From Achromobacter xylosoxidans (lineage in GTDB: Bacteria; Pseudomonadota; Gammaproteobacteria; Burkholderiales; Burkholderiaceae_B), in assembly GCF_001457475.1 (NCBI RefSeq), contig NZ_LN831029.1, positions 1,984,001 through 2,048,000 of the forward strand: 64,000 nucleotides of DNA, given 5' to 3'. A program made the position numbers and the translations under genes. How positions within the stretch are numbered: the stretch's first letter is position 1; each line of letters opens with the position of its first letter. The notes beneath the pieces are model-generated. The model did not search any database. It was not told the origin of the DNA and worked only from the letters and a program-made list of their open reading frames with translations. Positions 15,552 to 22,611 of this stretch are shown one piece after another.

Positions 15552-16043
15552 ATGCGCACCGTCGACAGGAGCGGTGTAACCATGGAACCGGCATCTACAG
15601 GATTGGGCGGCTGGGCCGCCCTGAAAATCGCGCTGGCCTTCGGCATGCCGGCGGCGATGGCGGCCTTGATCGGCATGTTGCTGATGCCGCCGCGCACGCC
15701 GCGCGAATTCGTCGCGCGCACCGCTTGCACGGTGGTCAGTTCTTTTCTGTTCGGGCCGTTGCTGGCGATCGCCATGATTGCCTGGATGCCCGACATCATG
15801 TCGTCCGCCTATTGGATGGCGCAGCGCACCGGGCTGGGCGAGGACGGTCTTCTGGCCATGTTCTACGTCCTCGGCCCCTGCATGCTGCTGGCCGGCTTGC
15901 CGGCCTGGTGGGTGCTGGGCGCCTACCTGCGCCTGACCGCCAAGCTGCAGAACCAGGACCTGGTGGACTGGGCGGTGGAGATCCGGCGCAAGACGCTGGG
16001 CATGGATACCCAAACGGATAAGGAGGGCAGGCATGACGCTTGA
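15552..16043 (+). CDS. Holin-like membrane protein
   Basis: A 163-residue protein with GGGAGG (15541-15546) before the ATG. Three hydrophobic helices are visible at about residues 22-45, 60-80 and 102-127, and the C-terminal 35 residues are charged. The family was not recognised. It lies first in the lysis cassette and overlaps the endolysin gene by 11 nt, which makes a holin the best reading: it would open the inner membrane at release. It is divergent from the recombinase, so a promoter is expected between 15397 and 15551, but no clear boxes were seen. Confidence 0.65.
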   Translation: MRTVDRSGVTMEPASTGLGGWAALKIALAFGMPAAMAALIGMLLMPPRTPREFVARTACTVVSSFLFGPLLAIAMIAWMPDIMSSAYWMAQRTGLGEDGLLAMFYVLGPCMLLAGLPAWWVLGAYLRLTAKLQNQDLVDWAVEIRRKTLGMDTQTDKEGRHDA

Positions 16044-16563
16044 CCAGATCACGGATCACGCGCTGCGGCCGGCGATGGCATTACTGCCGGCGCGCATGGA
16101 TACGGGCGAGGCGCGTTGCATGCTGCTGGCGATCGGCCTGCAGGAAAGCCGCTTCGTGCATCGGCGCCAGATCGGCGGACCGGCGCGCGGTTTCTGGCAG
16201 TTCGAGAGGGGCACGCCCGCCAGTCGCGGCGGTGTGTGGGGCGTGTTCCTGCACGCGGCGAGCAGGGATTGGCTGACCGCGCTGTGCCGGGCGCGCGGCG
16301 TGGCCGCCGATCCGGACGCGATCCACGCCGCGCTCGAGCATGACGACGTGCTGGCGGCGGGCGTCGCCCGGTTGCTGCTCTGGACCGATCCGAAGGCGCT
16401 GCCGCCGGTCGGCGAGACGAATGCGGCGTGGGCGCTGTATCTGCGCACCTGGCGGCCGGGCAAGCCCAAGCCTGACAGTTGGCCCGCCCTGTATCAGCAG
16501 GCCGTTGCGGCCGTCCGGGCGCGGGTAGACAGGAGCGCGACGCATGTTGCAGCAATGGATTAA
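16033..16563 (+). CDS. Endolysin, lysozyme/transglycosylase-like
   Basis: A 176-residue protein overlapping the holin-like gene. It has LAIGLQESRF (residues 33-42), with a Glu placed like the catalytic glutamate of transglycosylase-fold lysozymes, and GPARGFWQFERG (about 50-61), which resembles the GxxQF element of the fold. No signal peptide is present, so it would reach the wall through the holin. It breaks peptidoglycan to free the tailocin particles. It overlaps the inner spanin gene by 20 nt. Confidence 0.75.
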   Translation: MTLDQITDHALRPAMALLPARMDTGEARCMLLAIGLQESRFVHRRQIGGPARGFWQFERGTPASRGGVWGVFLHAASRDWLTALCRARGVAADPDAIHAALEHDDVLAAGVARLLLWTDPKALPPVGETNAAWALYLRTWRPGKPKPDSWPALYQQAVAAVRARVDRSATHVAAMD

Positions 16564-16816
16564 GCGGGGCCTCGGCTTGATGGCGGCAGTGCTGGCGGGC
16601 CTGGCCGCCGTCGCCGGGGTTTATTGGCGGGGGCGGGCCATGGGCCGGGCGCAGGAACGCTCGGACAGTGCGGCCCGCCTCCAGGAGCGGGCGGGCCAGG
16701 CCCGCCAGGAGGCCAGGGATGTGCAGGATAAAGTGGCTCGCAGCGATGACGATGCCGTGGCTGATCGCCTCAAGTCTGGGTGGGTGCGCGCCGCTTCCCC
16801 CGAGGACCGGGATTGA
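16544..16816 (+). CDS. Inner-membrane spanin (Rz-like)
   Basis: A 90-residue protein with one N-terminal transmembrane helix (about residues 8-28) and a periplasmic, charged helical domain rich in Gln, Arg, Asp and Glu suited to a coiled coil. It is short for an Rz protein (usually 120-180). The outer spanin gene begins inside it in the +1 frame. The two proteins would join through the periplasm and fuse inner and outer membranes in the last step of lysis. Confidence 0.75.
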   Translation: MLQQWIKRGLGLMAAVLAGLAAVAGVYWRGRAMGRAQERSDSAARLQERAGQARQEARDVQDKVARSDDDAVADRLKSGWVRAASPEDRD

Positions 16817-16937
16817 GTATTGCGAGCATGCACGGCCGGTATATTTCAATTCCGCCGCCGAGGTCGACGCCACGCCGCCGAACATCCGCCGGCAGGTGCT
16901 CGAGCATAATGAAATGGTGGCTCGGCTTTGTTTTTGA
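16719..16937 (+). CDS. Outer-membrane spanin lipoprotein (Rz1-like)
   Basis: A 72-residue protein nested in and extending beyond the inner spanin gene, in the +1 frame. AGGAGG (16707-16712) lies 6 nt before its ATG, a decisive signal. It has a signal sequence ending in the lipobox SSLGGC (Cys24), then a proline-containing start of the mature part (APLPPRTG) and a helical end. This is the classic overlapping Rz/Rz1 layout. The acylated cysteine would anchor it to the outer membrane. Confidence 0.78.
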   Translation: MCRIKWLAAMTMPWLIASSLGGCAPLPPRTGIEYCEHARPVYFNSAAEVDATPPNIRRQVLEHNEMVARLCF

Positions 16938-17046
16938 GGTAAATTGGGGACGCGGATTTTTCATCGTCGGGAACCTGATTCCTGGCGCCGGCAGGCGATG
17001 AATGAGTATGCCGCGGTCTGGTTCTGCAATGATTTCTGGTTTTTCG

Positions 17047-17077
17047 CCAACCCGCGCCCGAGGCGCGGTTGGCTTTT
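17047..17077 (+). terminator. Terminator after the tailocin lysis genes
   Basis: CCAACCCGCGCC and GGCGCGGTTGG pair (one bulged C) around CGA, followed by CTTTTC. It lies 109 nt after the outer spanin stop and before the GGDEF gene, and probably marks the right limit of the element's transcription. Confidence 0.65.
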
Positions 17078-17158
17078 CCAGGAGAGGCGCAATGGGTCAG
17101 AGAATGCAGTATCGGCAAACGTGTTGTCCCGCGCGGTGGCGCGGCCGGGAAAAACAAC

Positions 17159-18736
17159 ATGGCTGATGGCGAAAGCCTGGCCGTCGCGCGGGTCCGTTCC
17201 AAGCACCGGTATTCGATGCGCACCGGCCTGCTTGGGCTGGTGGTCGCCTGTATCGCGCCGGCGCTGGTGGTGGCCTCGATCGCCGTCTACGAAAGCTATC
17301 TGATCCAGAAAGAGCGGATTTTTCGCGACACGATTTTCCTGGCGCGCAACCTCACTGCCATCCTCGATCGCGAAATGACCGGGGTCGAGGCCGGCTTGCA
17401 GATGCTGGCATCATCGCCAGACCTGCTCAGTGGCGACATGGCCGGATTTCACCAGCGCGCCCGCGAAGCCATCAAGTTCCAGGTCATCGACAGTTATGTC
17501 CTGACGGACAGGTCCGGTCGCCAGCTCGTCAATACCCTGGTGCCCTATGGCACCGAACTGCCGCCATCGGGCGTGGCGCAAGAGCTGGCGCGGGTTTTCC
17601 GCGCGCGCGAACCGGTGTTGAGCGGCTTGTTCACCAGCGCCGTCGGCCGCAGTCCGACCATTGCGCTGGGTGTCCCCGTGGTGCGCGGCGATGACGTCAT
17701 CTACAGCCTCAACGTGGGCCTGTCGCCCGAGCGCATCGGCAATGTGCTGGGACGTCGCGGACTGCCGGACGGCTGGGTGGCGGCGGTGCTGGACAAAAGC
17801 GGCACCATCATCGCGCGTACCCGCGACATGGAGCGCTTCGTCGGGCAGAAGGCGGTGCCGGCATTGGCGCACGCCGTGCAGATGGAAAACGAGGGCTCGC
17901 TGGAAACCATCACCAAGGAAGGCACCCCGGTCTATACCGCGTTCAGCCGATCCAGCCTGACCGGTTGGACGGTCGCGGCCGGCGCGCCGATGACGTTGGT
18001 GACGACCGATCTGTATCGTTCCATCGCCTGGCTGGTGCTGGGCACGCTGGTAACCTTCGGGCTGGGGCTGTGGCTGGCCCTGCGGCTGGCCAACCGCCTG
18101 ACCTCGGCGGTGCAGGGCCTGGTCGGACCGGCTCTGGCGCTGGGTGAAGGCCGCAGCGTCGAGTTGCCCGGCACGCGCGTCAAGGAGGCCGCCGAGGTCG
18201 GCGCGGCCTTGCTGCAGGCGTCGCGCATGCTGGCGCACGCGCAACACCTGGCGCACTACGATCCGTTGACGGGGCTGTGCAACCGGGTACTGTTCGGCGA
18301 ACTGGTGCTGCGTGAGCTGGCCGTGGCGCAGCGCAGCGGCGAGTCGTTCGCCATCCTGGCGATCGACCTGGACGGCTTCAAGGCGGTCAATGACCGGCAT
18401 GGGCATGCCGCGGGCGACACCGTGCTGAAAGAGGCGGCAGACCGCATGGCCCGTGCCATCCGGGTGTCGGACGTGGCGGCGCGGCAAGGTGGCGATGAGT
18501 TCGCCGTGCTGCTGCTGGGGGCCGGGGGCGACGACGCCACGGGAGTCGCCGAAGCCCTGGTCGAAAGCCTGTCGCAGCCGTATCCCAATATCCAGGTGGC
18601 GGTTTCCGCCAGCATAGGCATCGCGGTCTATCCGCAGTCCGGCGTCACCATGCTGCAATTGCTGGAGCGGGCCGATGTCGCCTTGTACCGGGCCAAGGGC
18701 CTGGGCAAGCGGCGCGTGGCCTTTGACGGCCCCTGA
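17159..18736 (+). CDS. Membrane diguanylate cyclase (GGDEF) with periplasmic sensor domain
   Basis: A 525-residue protein from the ATG at 17159 (a later ATG at 17216 is possible). It has TM1 at about residues 20-42, a periplasmic dCACHE-like sensor (about 45-280), TM2 at about 285-305, a short linker and a GGDEF domain. The active-site motif is intact (GGDEF at 444-448), with DLDGFKAVND upstream for metal binding. It would make c-di-GMP in response to an outside signal. It is the first chromosomal gene right of the tailocin and ends facing the small gene at 18771. Confidence 0.88.
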   Translation: MADGESLAVARVRSKHRYSMRTGLLGLVVACIAPALVVASIAVYESYLIQKERIFRDTIFLARNLTAILDREMTGVEAGLQMLASSPDLLSGDMAGFHQRAREAIKFQVIDSYVLTDRSGRQLVNTLVPYGTELPPSGVAQELARVFRAREPVLSGLFTSAVGRSPTIALGVPVVRGDDVIYSLNVGLSPERIGNVLGRRGLPDGWVAAVLDKSGTIIARTRDMERFVGQKAVPALAHAVQMENEGSLETITKEGTPVYTAFSRSSLTGWTVAAGAPMTLVTTDLYRSIAWLVLGTLVTFGLGLWLALRLANRLTSAVQGLVGPALALGEGRSVELPGTRVKEAAEVGAALLQASRMLAHAQHLAHYDPLTGLCNRVLFGELVLRELAVAQRSGESFAILAIDLDGFKAVNDRHGHAAGDTVLKEAADRMARAIRVSDVAARQGGDEFAVLLLGAGGDDATGVAEALVESLSQPYPNIQVAVSASIGIAVYPQSGVTMLQLLERADVALYRAKGLGKRRVAFDGP

Positions 18737-18770
18737 CTCCGCCATGCTGCCTTCCCCGTGCCTTCCTGCT

Positions 18771-19031
18771 TCAAGGCGGATCGAGGGCAGGGGGGCGGCG
18801 GGGCGCGGGGGTGAGGGCAGTCAGCACCTCGCCTGAATGCAGCCGGTAGCGCCGCTCGTCCAGTGCGATGACACGCTCTCCCTCCGATGTCCTGAGGACG
18901 TAGCGGAAGCTCATGTCGCCTGGGGCGGGCCCGTCCTGCCGTTCCGTCTGCGTGAACACTTCGATCCGATAAAGTCGGCCTGATGCCGTTGTGGCGAGCA
19001 CATCGGTCAGCCTGCGTACTGAGATGGTCAT
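18771..19031 (-). CDS. Conserved hypothetical protein, 86 residues
   Basis: A small soluble protein. The start at 19031 (MTISVRRLTDVL) is preceded on its strand by GAGGGAGA at somewhat long distance. It is beta-rich in the centre (FRYVLRTSEGERVIALDERRYRL) and ends in a proline-rich tail. No family is recognised. It converges with the GGDEF gene and is divergent from the exporter gene at 19203. The reading frame has codon use like its neighbours, supporting a real gene. Confidence 0.6.
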   Translation of the reverse strand: MTISVRRLTDVLATTASGRLYRIEVFTQTERQDGPAPGDMSFRYVLRTSEGERVIALDERRYRLHSGEVLTALTPAPRRPPALDPP

Positions 19032-19202
19032 GCGGCCTGATCTCCCTCTTGTCGGTGGTTGCACTGATCCGCCGCGCGCCGGCATTCCTTGCCGGCATGC
19101 CGATGTCGCCGCGGCTGTTTTCCTGTTTCGCTACACTGCGTCGTTCTGGCGCGCGTTGCCCGGCGCGGCGCCTGGATGGACCTCGGGCAATCGGAAAAAG
19201 TA

Positions 19203-20111
19203 ATGCAATTTGCTCCCAGCCGGAACACGGCGACCTTTCTTGGGCTGATGGCCGTGGTGCTCTGGGGCACCGTGGTCGGCCTGATCCGCAGCGTCAGCGA
19301 GAGTTTTGGGCCGATCGGCGGCGCGGCCCTGATCTATACGGTAGGTTCGGTGTTTCTCGTCCTGCTGCTGGGGTTTCCCCGTCTGCGGTCGTTCCCACGC
19401 TCCTATCTGGTCAGCGGCAGCATTCTGTTCGTCGCCTACGAAATCTGCCTGTCGCTTTCGCTGGGTTTCGCCGCCAATCGCGGCCAGGCCATCGAACTGG
19501 GCATCGTCAATTACCTGTGGCCGTGCTTTACCGTCGTCCTGGCGATACTGATCAACGGCCAGCGTGCCAGCGCCTGGGTCGTTCCCGGCATCGCTTTGTC
19601 GCTGTGCGGCATTGTCTGGGTGGTGGGCGGCGACGGCGGCATTTCCTGGGACCGGCTGGTCGCCAACATTTCCAGCAATCCCCTCAGCTACGGGCTGGCG
19701 TTCAGCGGGGCCATCATATGGGCCGTTTATTGCAACGTGACAAAACGCTATGCCGACGGCAAGAACGGTGTGGCATTGTTTTTCATGCTGACTGCGATCG
19801 TACTGTGGATTAAATACGGCATGAGCGCGGAACCCGCGCTGGCCTTCGGCGGCGGCGCCACGCTGGAACTGTGCGTGACGGCGGGTGCCATGGCCGCGGG
19901 CTACGCGCTCTGGAACCTGGGGATCCTGAACGGCAACCTGACCTTGCTGGCCACGGCGTCATATTTCACGCCGGTGCTGTCGACATTTTTCGCGGCCATA
20001 TGGCTATCCACCCGCCTGACGCTGACCTTCTGGCAGGGGGTAGCGATGGTCACCGCCGGTTCGTTGATTTGTTGGGCGGCGACGCGAGGCAGATCGGCCC
20101 GGGGAAGTTAG
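19203..20111 (+). CDS. yddG: YddG-like aromatic amino-acid exporter (DMT superfamily)
   Basis: A 302-residue membrane protein with about ten helices in two EamA-type halves. The start (ATFLGLMAVVLWGTVVGLIR, then SVSESFGPIGGAALIYT) is very close to the E. coli YddG signature, including the SESFGP loop. YddG exports aromatic amino acids and some toxic analogues through the inner membrane. The ATG at 19203 is chosen because the membrane domain begins directly after it; the ribosome-binding site is weak (GGAAAAAG). Confidence 0.82.
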   Translation: MQFAPSRNTATFLGLMAVVLWGTVVGLIRSVSESFGPIGGAALIYTVGSVFLVLLLGFPRLRSFPRSYLVSGSILFVAYEICLSLSLGFAANRGQAIELGIVNYLWPCFTVVLAILINGQRASAWVVPGIALSLCGIVWVVGGDGGISWDRLVANISSNPLSYGLAFSGAIIWAVYCNVTKRYADGKNGVALFFMLTAIVLWIKYGMSAEPALAFGGGATLELCVTAGAMAAGYALWNLGILNGNLTLLATASYFTPVLSTFFAAIWLSTRLTLTFWQGVAMVTAGSLICWAATRGRSARGS

Positions 20112-20129
20112 CCCCCGGGCGTGGAAGGC

Positions 20130-20321
20130 TCAATCCAGAACCATGGTTTGCGCCACCGCGTAACCGAGCGGAATGAGCAAAAGGGAAGCGAACAGGGAAC
20201 TGACAATCGCCGCCGATATCTTCAGCCAGGGTTCGGACCCCGCGCTTTGAATCGTCTGAATCACCAACGCGACGATACCCACAACCATCAGACAGCTGAT
20301 AACCACTGCTACGTAAGTCAT
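20130..20321 (-). CDS. Small two-helix membrane protein
   Basis: A 63-residue protein with hydrophobic helices at about residues 4-24 and 35-58. Its ATG follows CGGAGACAAC, a good ribosome-binding site. No family is recognised. It converges with the exporter gene. Length and pattern suit a membrane-bound accessory or stress peptide, but nothing in the sequence identifies a function. Confidence 0.65.
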   Translation of the reverse strand: MTYVAVVISCLMVVGIVALVIQTIQSAGSEPWLKISAAIVSSLFASLLLIPLGYAVAQTMVLD

Positions 20322-20568
20322 GTTGTCTCCGTCTTCGCCTGATTAAAGGGATGCGGCGCCGCTATCGCGGTCTAGTACGTTTGATCTGATTGTGCGCCTG
20401 GTTTCGAGGGGATGGCGCTAGGGTTTTCCAGGTTCCGGCCAATGATGTGGCATTTTCGCCGCGCAGCTTGCAGCATTGAAACGGTGTGCATTGCAGCATT
20501 TTTCGGCGCTCGAGTCGCCCGCGCTTTGCGCTACGATGAAGGCCTTGAGTCCTCTTCGAGATCGCCAG

Positions 20569-20823
20569 ATGCCGCAACGACTGCGCCCGGGCACGCGTGC
20601 CACCTTGCAGGTCAGGCAATTGATGCCGGGTGAATTCGCCTGGATCATCACGCTGCTGGAACCGGAAACCGGCAATGTGCGCAGCACCAATTATTCCGAG
20701 CGGCGTTATGCCAGCCAGGATGAGGCCTCCGCCGCCGGCAAGGCAGCCGTGGTGGAATTCCTCGGCCGGGACGCCTCTGACAGCATGGAAGCGCCCCGCG
20801 ACGGCAAGACTGGCCGGGGTTGA
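20569..20823 (+). CDS. Conserved hypothetical protein, 84 residues
   Basis: A small soluble protein starting MPQRLRPGTRATLQVRQL. An in-frame ATG at 20536 is an alternative start. The centre (FAWIITLLEPETGNVRSTNYSERRYASQDEA in parts) suggests a beta-hairpin followed by a helix, and the C-terminus is acidic then basic. No family is recognised. A strong terminator follows, so it ends a transcript. Confidence 0.55.
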   Translation: MPQRLRPGTRATLQVRQLMPGEFAWIITLLEPETGNVRSTNYSERRYASQDEASAAGKAAVVEFLGRDASDSMEAPRDGKTGRG

Positions 20824-20855
20824 TCTCCGAGGCACCGCCGGCAGCTCTCCCACGC

Positions 20856-20880
20856 AAAACCCTCGTTCGAGGGTTTTTTT
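20856..20880 (+). terminator. Intrinsic terminator after the 84-residue gene
   Basis: AAAACCCTCG/CGAGGGTTTT hairpin with a very short loop, followed by a run of T to 20880; it lies 33 nt after the stop. Confidence 0.85.
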
Positions 20881-20952
20881 GCGTCCGCCGGACGGGCATG
20901 GCGCTTGCTGGCGGATCGGCTGGCGCGCTTGGCGCCGTCGAGGAGAACTGCC

Positions 20953-21144
20953 ATGTCCCCATCCCTTCACCGTCCACCGGGCGCGCCCGACGACGTTCCA
21001 CCCGATGACCCGCCGCTGCCCGGCGATCCCTCGCCGGAGGATCCGCGACCGGATCCGAATCACGCGCCCGATGATCCTGGCGCGCCCGGCATAACGCCGC
21101 CCGCGCCCGATCCGCGCGCGCCCGGCACGATCGACCTGGCCTGA
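20953..21144 (+). CDS. Proline/aspartate-rich small protein
   Basis: A 63-residue protein with GAGGAGA just upstream of its ATG. Over a third of it is proline and most of the rest is Asp, Gly and Ala, arranged as loose DDP/PDP/APG repeats, so it is probably disordered. It has no signal peptide and no family. It is the first of three closely spaced genes (to 22215) with strong ribosome-binding sites; the next two are membrane proteins. Confidence 0.55.
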   Translation: MSPSLHRPPGAPDDVPPDDPPLPGDPSPEDPRPDPNHAPDDPGAPGITPPAPDPRAPGTIDLA

Positions 21145-21178
21145 GCGCCGGGATTCCATTCATTTCAAGGAGGTCTGC

Positions 21179-21253
21179 ATGCGTTCCATCCTGCTATGGC
21201 TGCTGGGGGTGCCCATTCCCATCATCATCCTGCTGGCGCTGTTCTGGCACTGA
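21179..21253 (+). CDS. 24-residue membrane micropeptide
   Basis: A tiny frame, MRSILLWLLGVPIPIIILLA then LFWH, preceded by a near-perfect AAGGAGG (21167-21173) 5 nt before its ATG. It would form one transmembrane helix with a central PIP kink. The strong translation signal and its place between two expressed genes argue that it is real. No function is known to me. Such proteins often sit in or modulate larger membrane complexes, perhaps the protein encoded next. Confidence 0.6.
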   Translation: MRSILLWLLGVPIPIIILLALFWH

Positions 21254-21303
21254 TCGCCGTTTCGACTCCGCGCCGCGCCGCGCACTATGAACAAGGAACA
21301 ACC

Positions 21304-22215
21304 ATGGAAAATGCAAATACGGCCAACCGCCCCTACGAGGGCATCATGCATGCGCGCGAATCGGCAATATCCGCCGTGTCGTGGGCGGCGGTCTTCGCCG
21401 GCGCCGTGATCGCCGCCGCCTTGTCGCTGGCGTTGTTCGCTGGCGGCACCGGGCTGGGCTTTCTGTCTGTTTCACCCTGGAGCGGCGAAGGCATGTCCGC
21501 GCCGGCGGTGGGCATAGGCGTGATCGCCTGGATGCTGTTCACCCAGATCGTGGCCTATGGCGTGGGCGGCTACGTCGCCGGCCGGCTGCGCACCAAGTGG
21601 GCCGACGTGCACGGCGACGAGATCTACTTCCGCGATACCGCGCATGGCTTTCTGACCTGGGCATTGAGCGCCGTGGTCAGCGCGGCGCTGCTGGGCTCCG
21701 CCATCGCCACGTTGGCCTCGGGCGCGGCCAGGGCCGGCGCCTCGGTGGCCGCCGGGGCGGGCACCGCCATCACCGCGACCGCGGCCGTGGGTGCCGGCGC
21801 TGGCGGCGTGGACCGGGCCGGCGATTATTTCACCGACGTGCTGCTGCGTTCCGAACGTCCCGACGCCACTGGCGACCGCGCCGCGGCCAGGGCCGAAGTG
21901 GGCCGTATCGTGGCCATGAGCCTGGCGCGTGGCGAGATGACGGCCGCGGATCGCGACTATGTCTCCAAGGTGATCGCGGCGCAAGCGCAGATCGATCCCG
22001 CGGCGGCGCAGCAACGCGTGGAGCAGACCATCCAGAACGCCAGGAAAGCCGCTGATGACGCCAAGCAGAAAGCCCGCGAGGCGGCCGACCAGGCGCGCAA
22101 GGCGGCTGCGGCGTTCGCGTTGTGGGGTTTCGCTTCGATGTTGATCGGCGCGTTCGTCGCGAGCCTGTGCGCCACCTGGGGCGGACGCCGCCGCGATATG
22201 CTGGTCAAACTGTAG
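21304..22215 (+). CDS. Membrane protein with helical cytoplasmic domain, unknown function
   Basis: A 303-residue protein starting at the ATG after AAGGAA. Hydrophobic helices lie at about residues 23-45, 63-87 and 113-165 (the last Ala/Gly-rich). These are followed by a charged helical region (about 185-265, with KAADDAKQKAREAADQ repeats likely forming a coiled coil) and a final helix at about 268-288. The pattern recalls a family of poorly studied membrane proteins near stress genes in Burkholderiales. The downstream inverted repeat GGCCAAC/GTTGGCC (about 22241-22259) may end its transcript. Confidence 0.75.
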   Translation: MENANTANRPYEGIMHARESAISAVSWAAVFAGAVIAAALSLALFAGGTGLGFLSVSPWSGEGMSAPAVGIGVIAWMLFTQIVAYGVGGYVAGRLRTKWADVHGDEIYFRDTAHGFLTWALSAVVSAALLGSAIATLASGAARAGASVAAGAGTAITATAAVGAGAGGVDRAGDYFTDVLLRSERPDATGDRAAARAEVGRIVAMSLARGEMTAADRDYVSKVIAAQAQIDPAAAQQRVEQTIQNARKAADDAKQKAREAADQARKAAAAFALWGFASMLIGAFVASLCATWGGRRRDMLVKL

Positions 22216-22356
22216 CTGCGGGGGGAGCCAGGATTTGGGGCGGCCAACATTGGTTGGCCAGGAAGGGTTGATCAAAGCGGGTTGATCAAGGCCCGTCGGT
22301 TAAAACCAAAACACCCACCCAAACACCCGCCCAAAACACAAAAACACAAAAACAAA

Positions 22357-22382
22357 AAGGCCCGCAATTGCTTGCGGGCCTT
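22357..22382 (-). terminator. Terminator of tRNA-Met
   Basis: GGCCCGCAA/TTGCGGGCC hairpin; read on the minus strand it is followed by a run of five T (complement of 22354-22358). It lies just downstream of the tRNA on that strand. An A/C-only low-complexity run covers 22303-22358. Confidence 0.8.
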
Positions 22383-22395
22383 GCTTTGAATTCTT

Positions 22396-22472
22396 TGGTG
22401 GCGCATCCCTGATTCGAACAGGGGACCTGCGGATTATGATTCCGTCGCTCTAACCGGCTGAGCTAATGCGCC
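22396..22472 (-). tRNA. tRNA-Met (CAT)
   Basis: A full cloverleaf of 77 nt on the minus strand with encoded CCA (22396-22398). The acceptor arms GGCGCAT/ATGCGCC pair, the D-arm is GCTC..GAGC, and the anticodon loop ATCATAA gives CAT. The T-arm CCCTG-TTCGAAT-CAGGG is perfect. CAT could be elongator Met or, if modified, Ile2; the overall body looks like betaproteobacterial elongator Met. The lowest pair of the anticodon stem is an A-C mismatch. Confidence 0.92.
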
Positions 22473-22611
22473 ACGTCTTTATTGCTACGTCTTCATTGCT
22501 GCTGGCTCGCTATTAAAAGAGAGCAGGGCAACGAAGAACGAAATTCTAGCACGGAATTTTTTGGGAATGCAACCAGGCGGGGATTTTTTTCTACATCCGC
22601 CCGGCCGCGCC

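Larger units (their letters stand above)
712..17077. mobile_element. Phage-tail-derived element, probable R-type tailocin cluster
   Basis: The block runs from an S24 repressor to a terminator after the spanin genes. It encodes all parts of a contractile tail: terminator, sheath, tube, chaperones, tape measure, hub, spike, wedge proteins and fibre. It also has holin, endolysin and spanins. Terminase, portal, protease, capsid, head-completion and replication genes are all absent, and chromosomal genes bound both sides inside the window, so the absence is not an edge effect. A contractile tail plus lysis with no head is the definition of an R-type tailocin. A decayed prophage is the alternative, but every tail gene is intact and tightly packed, which argues for selection on function. 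Confidence 0.8.
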
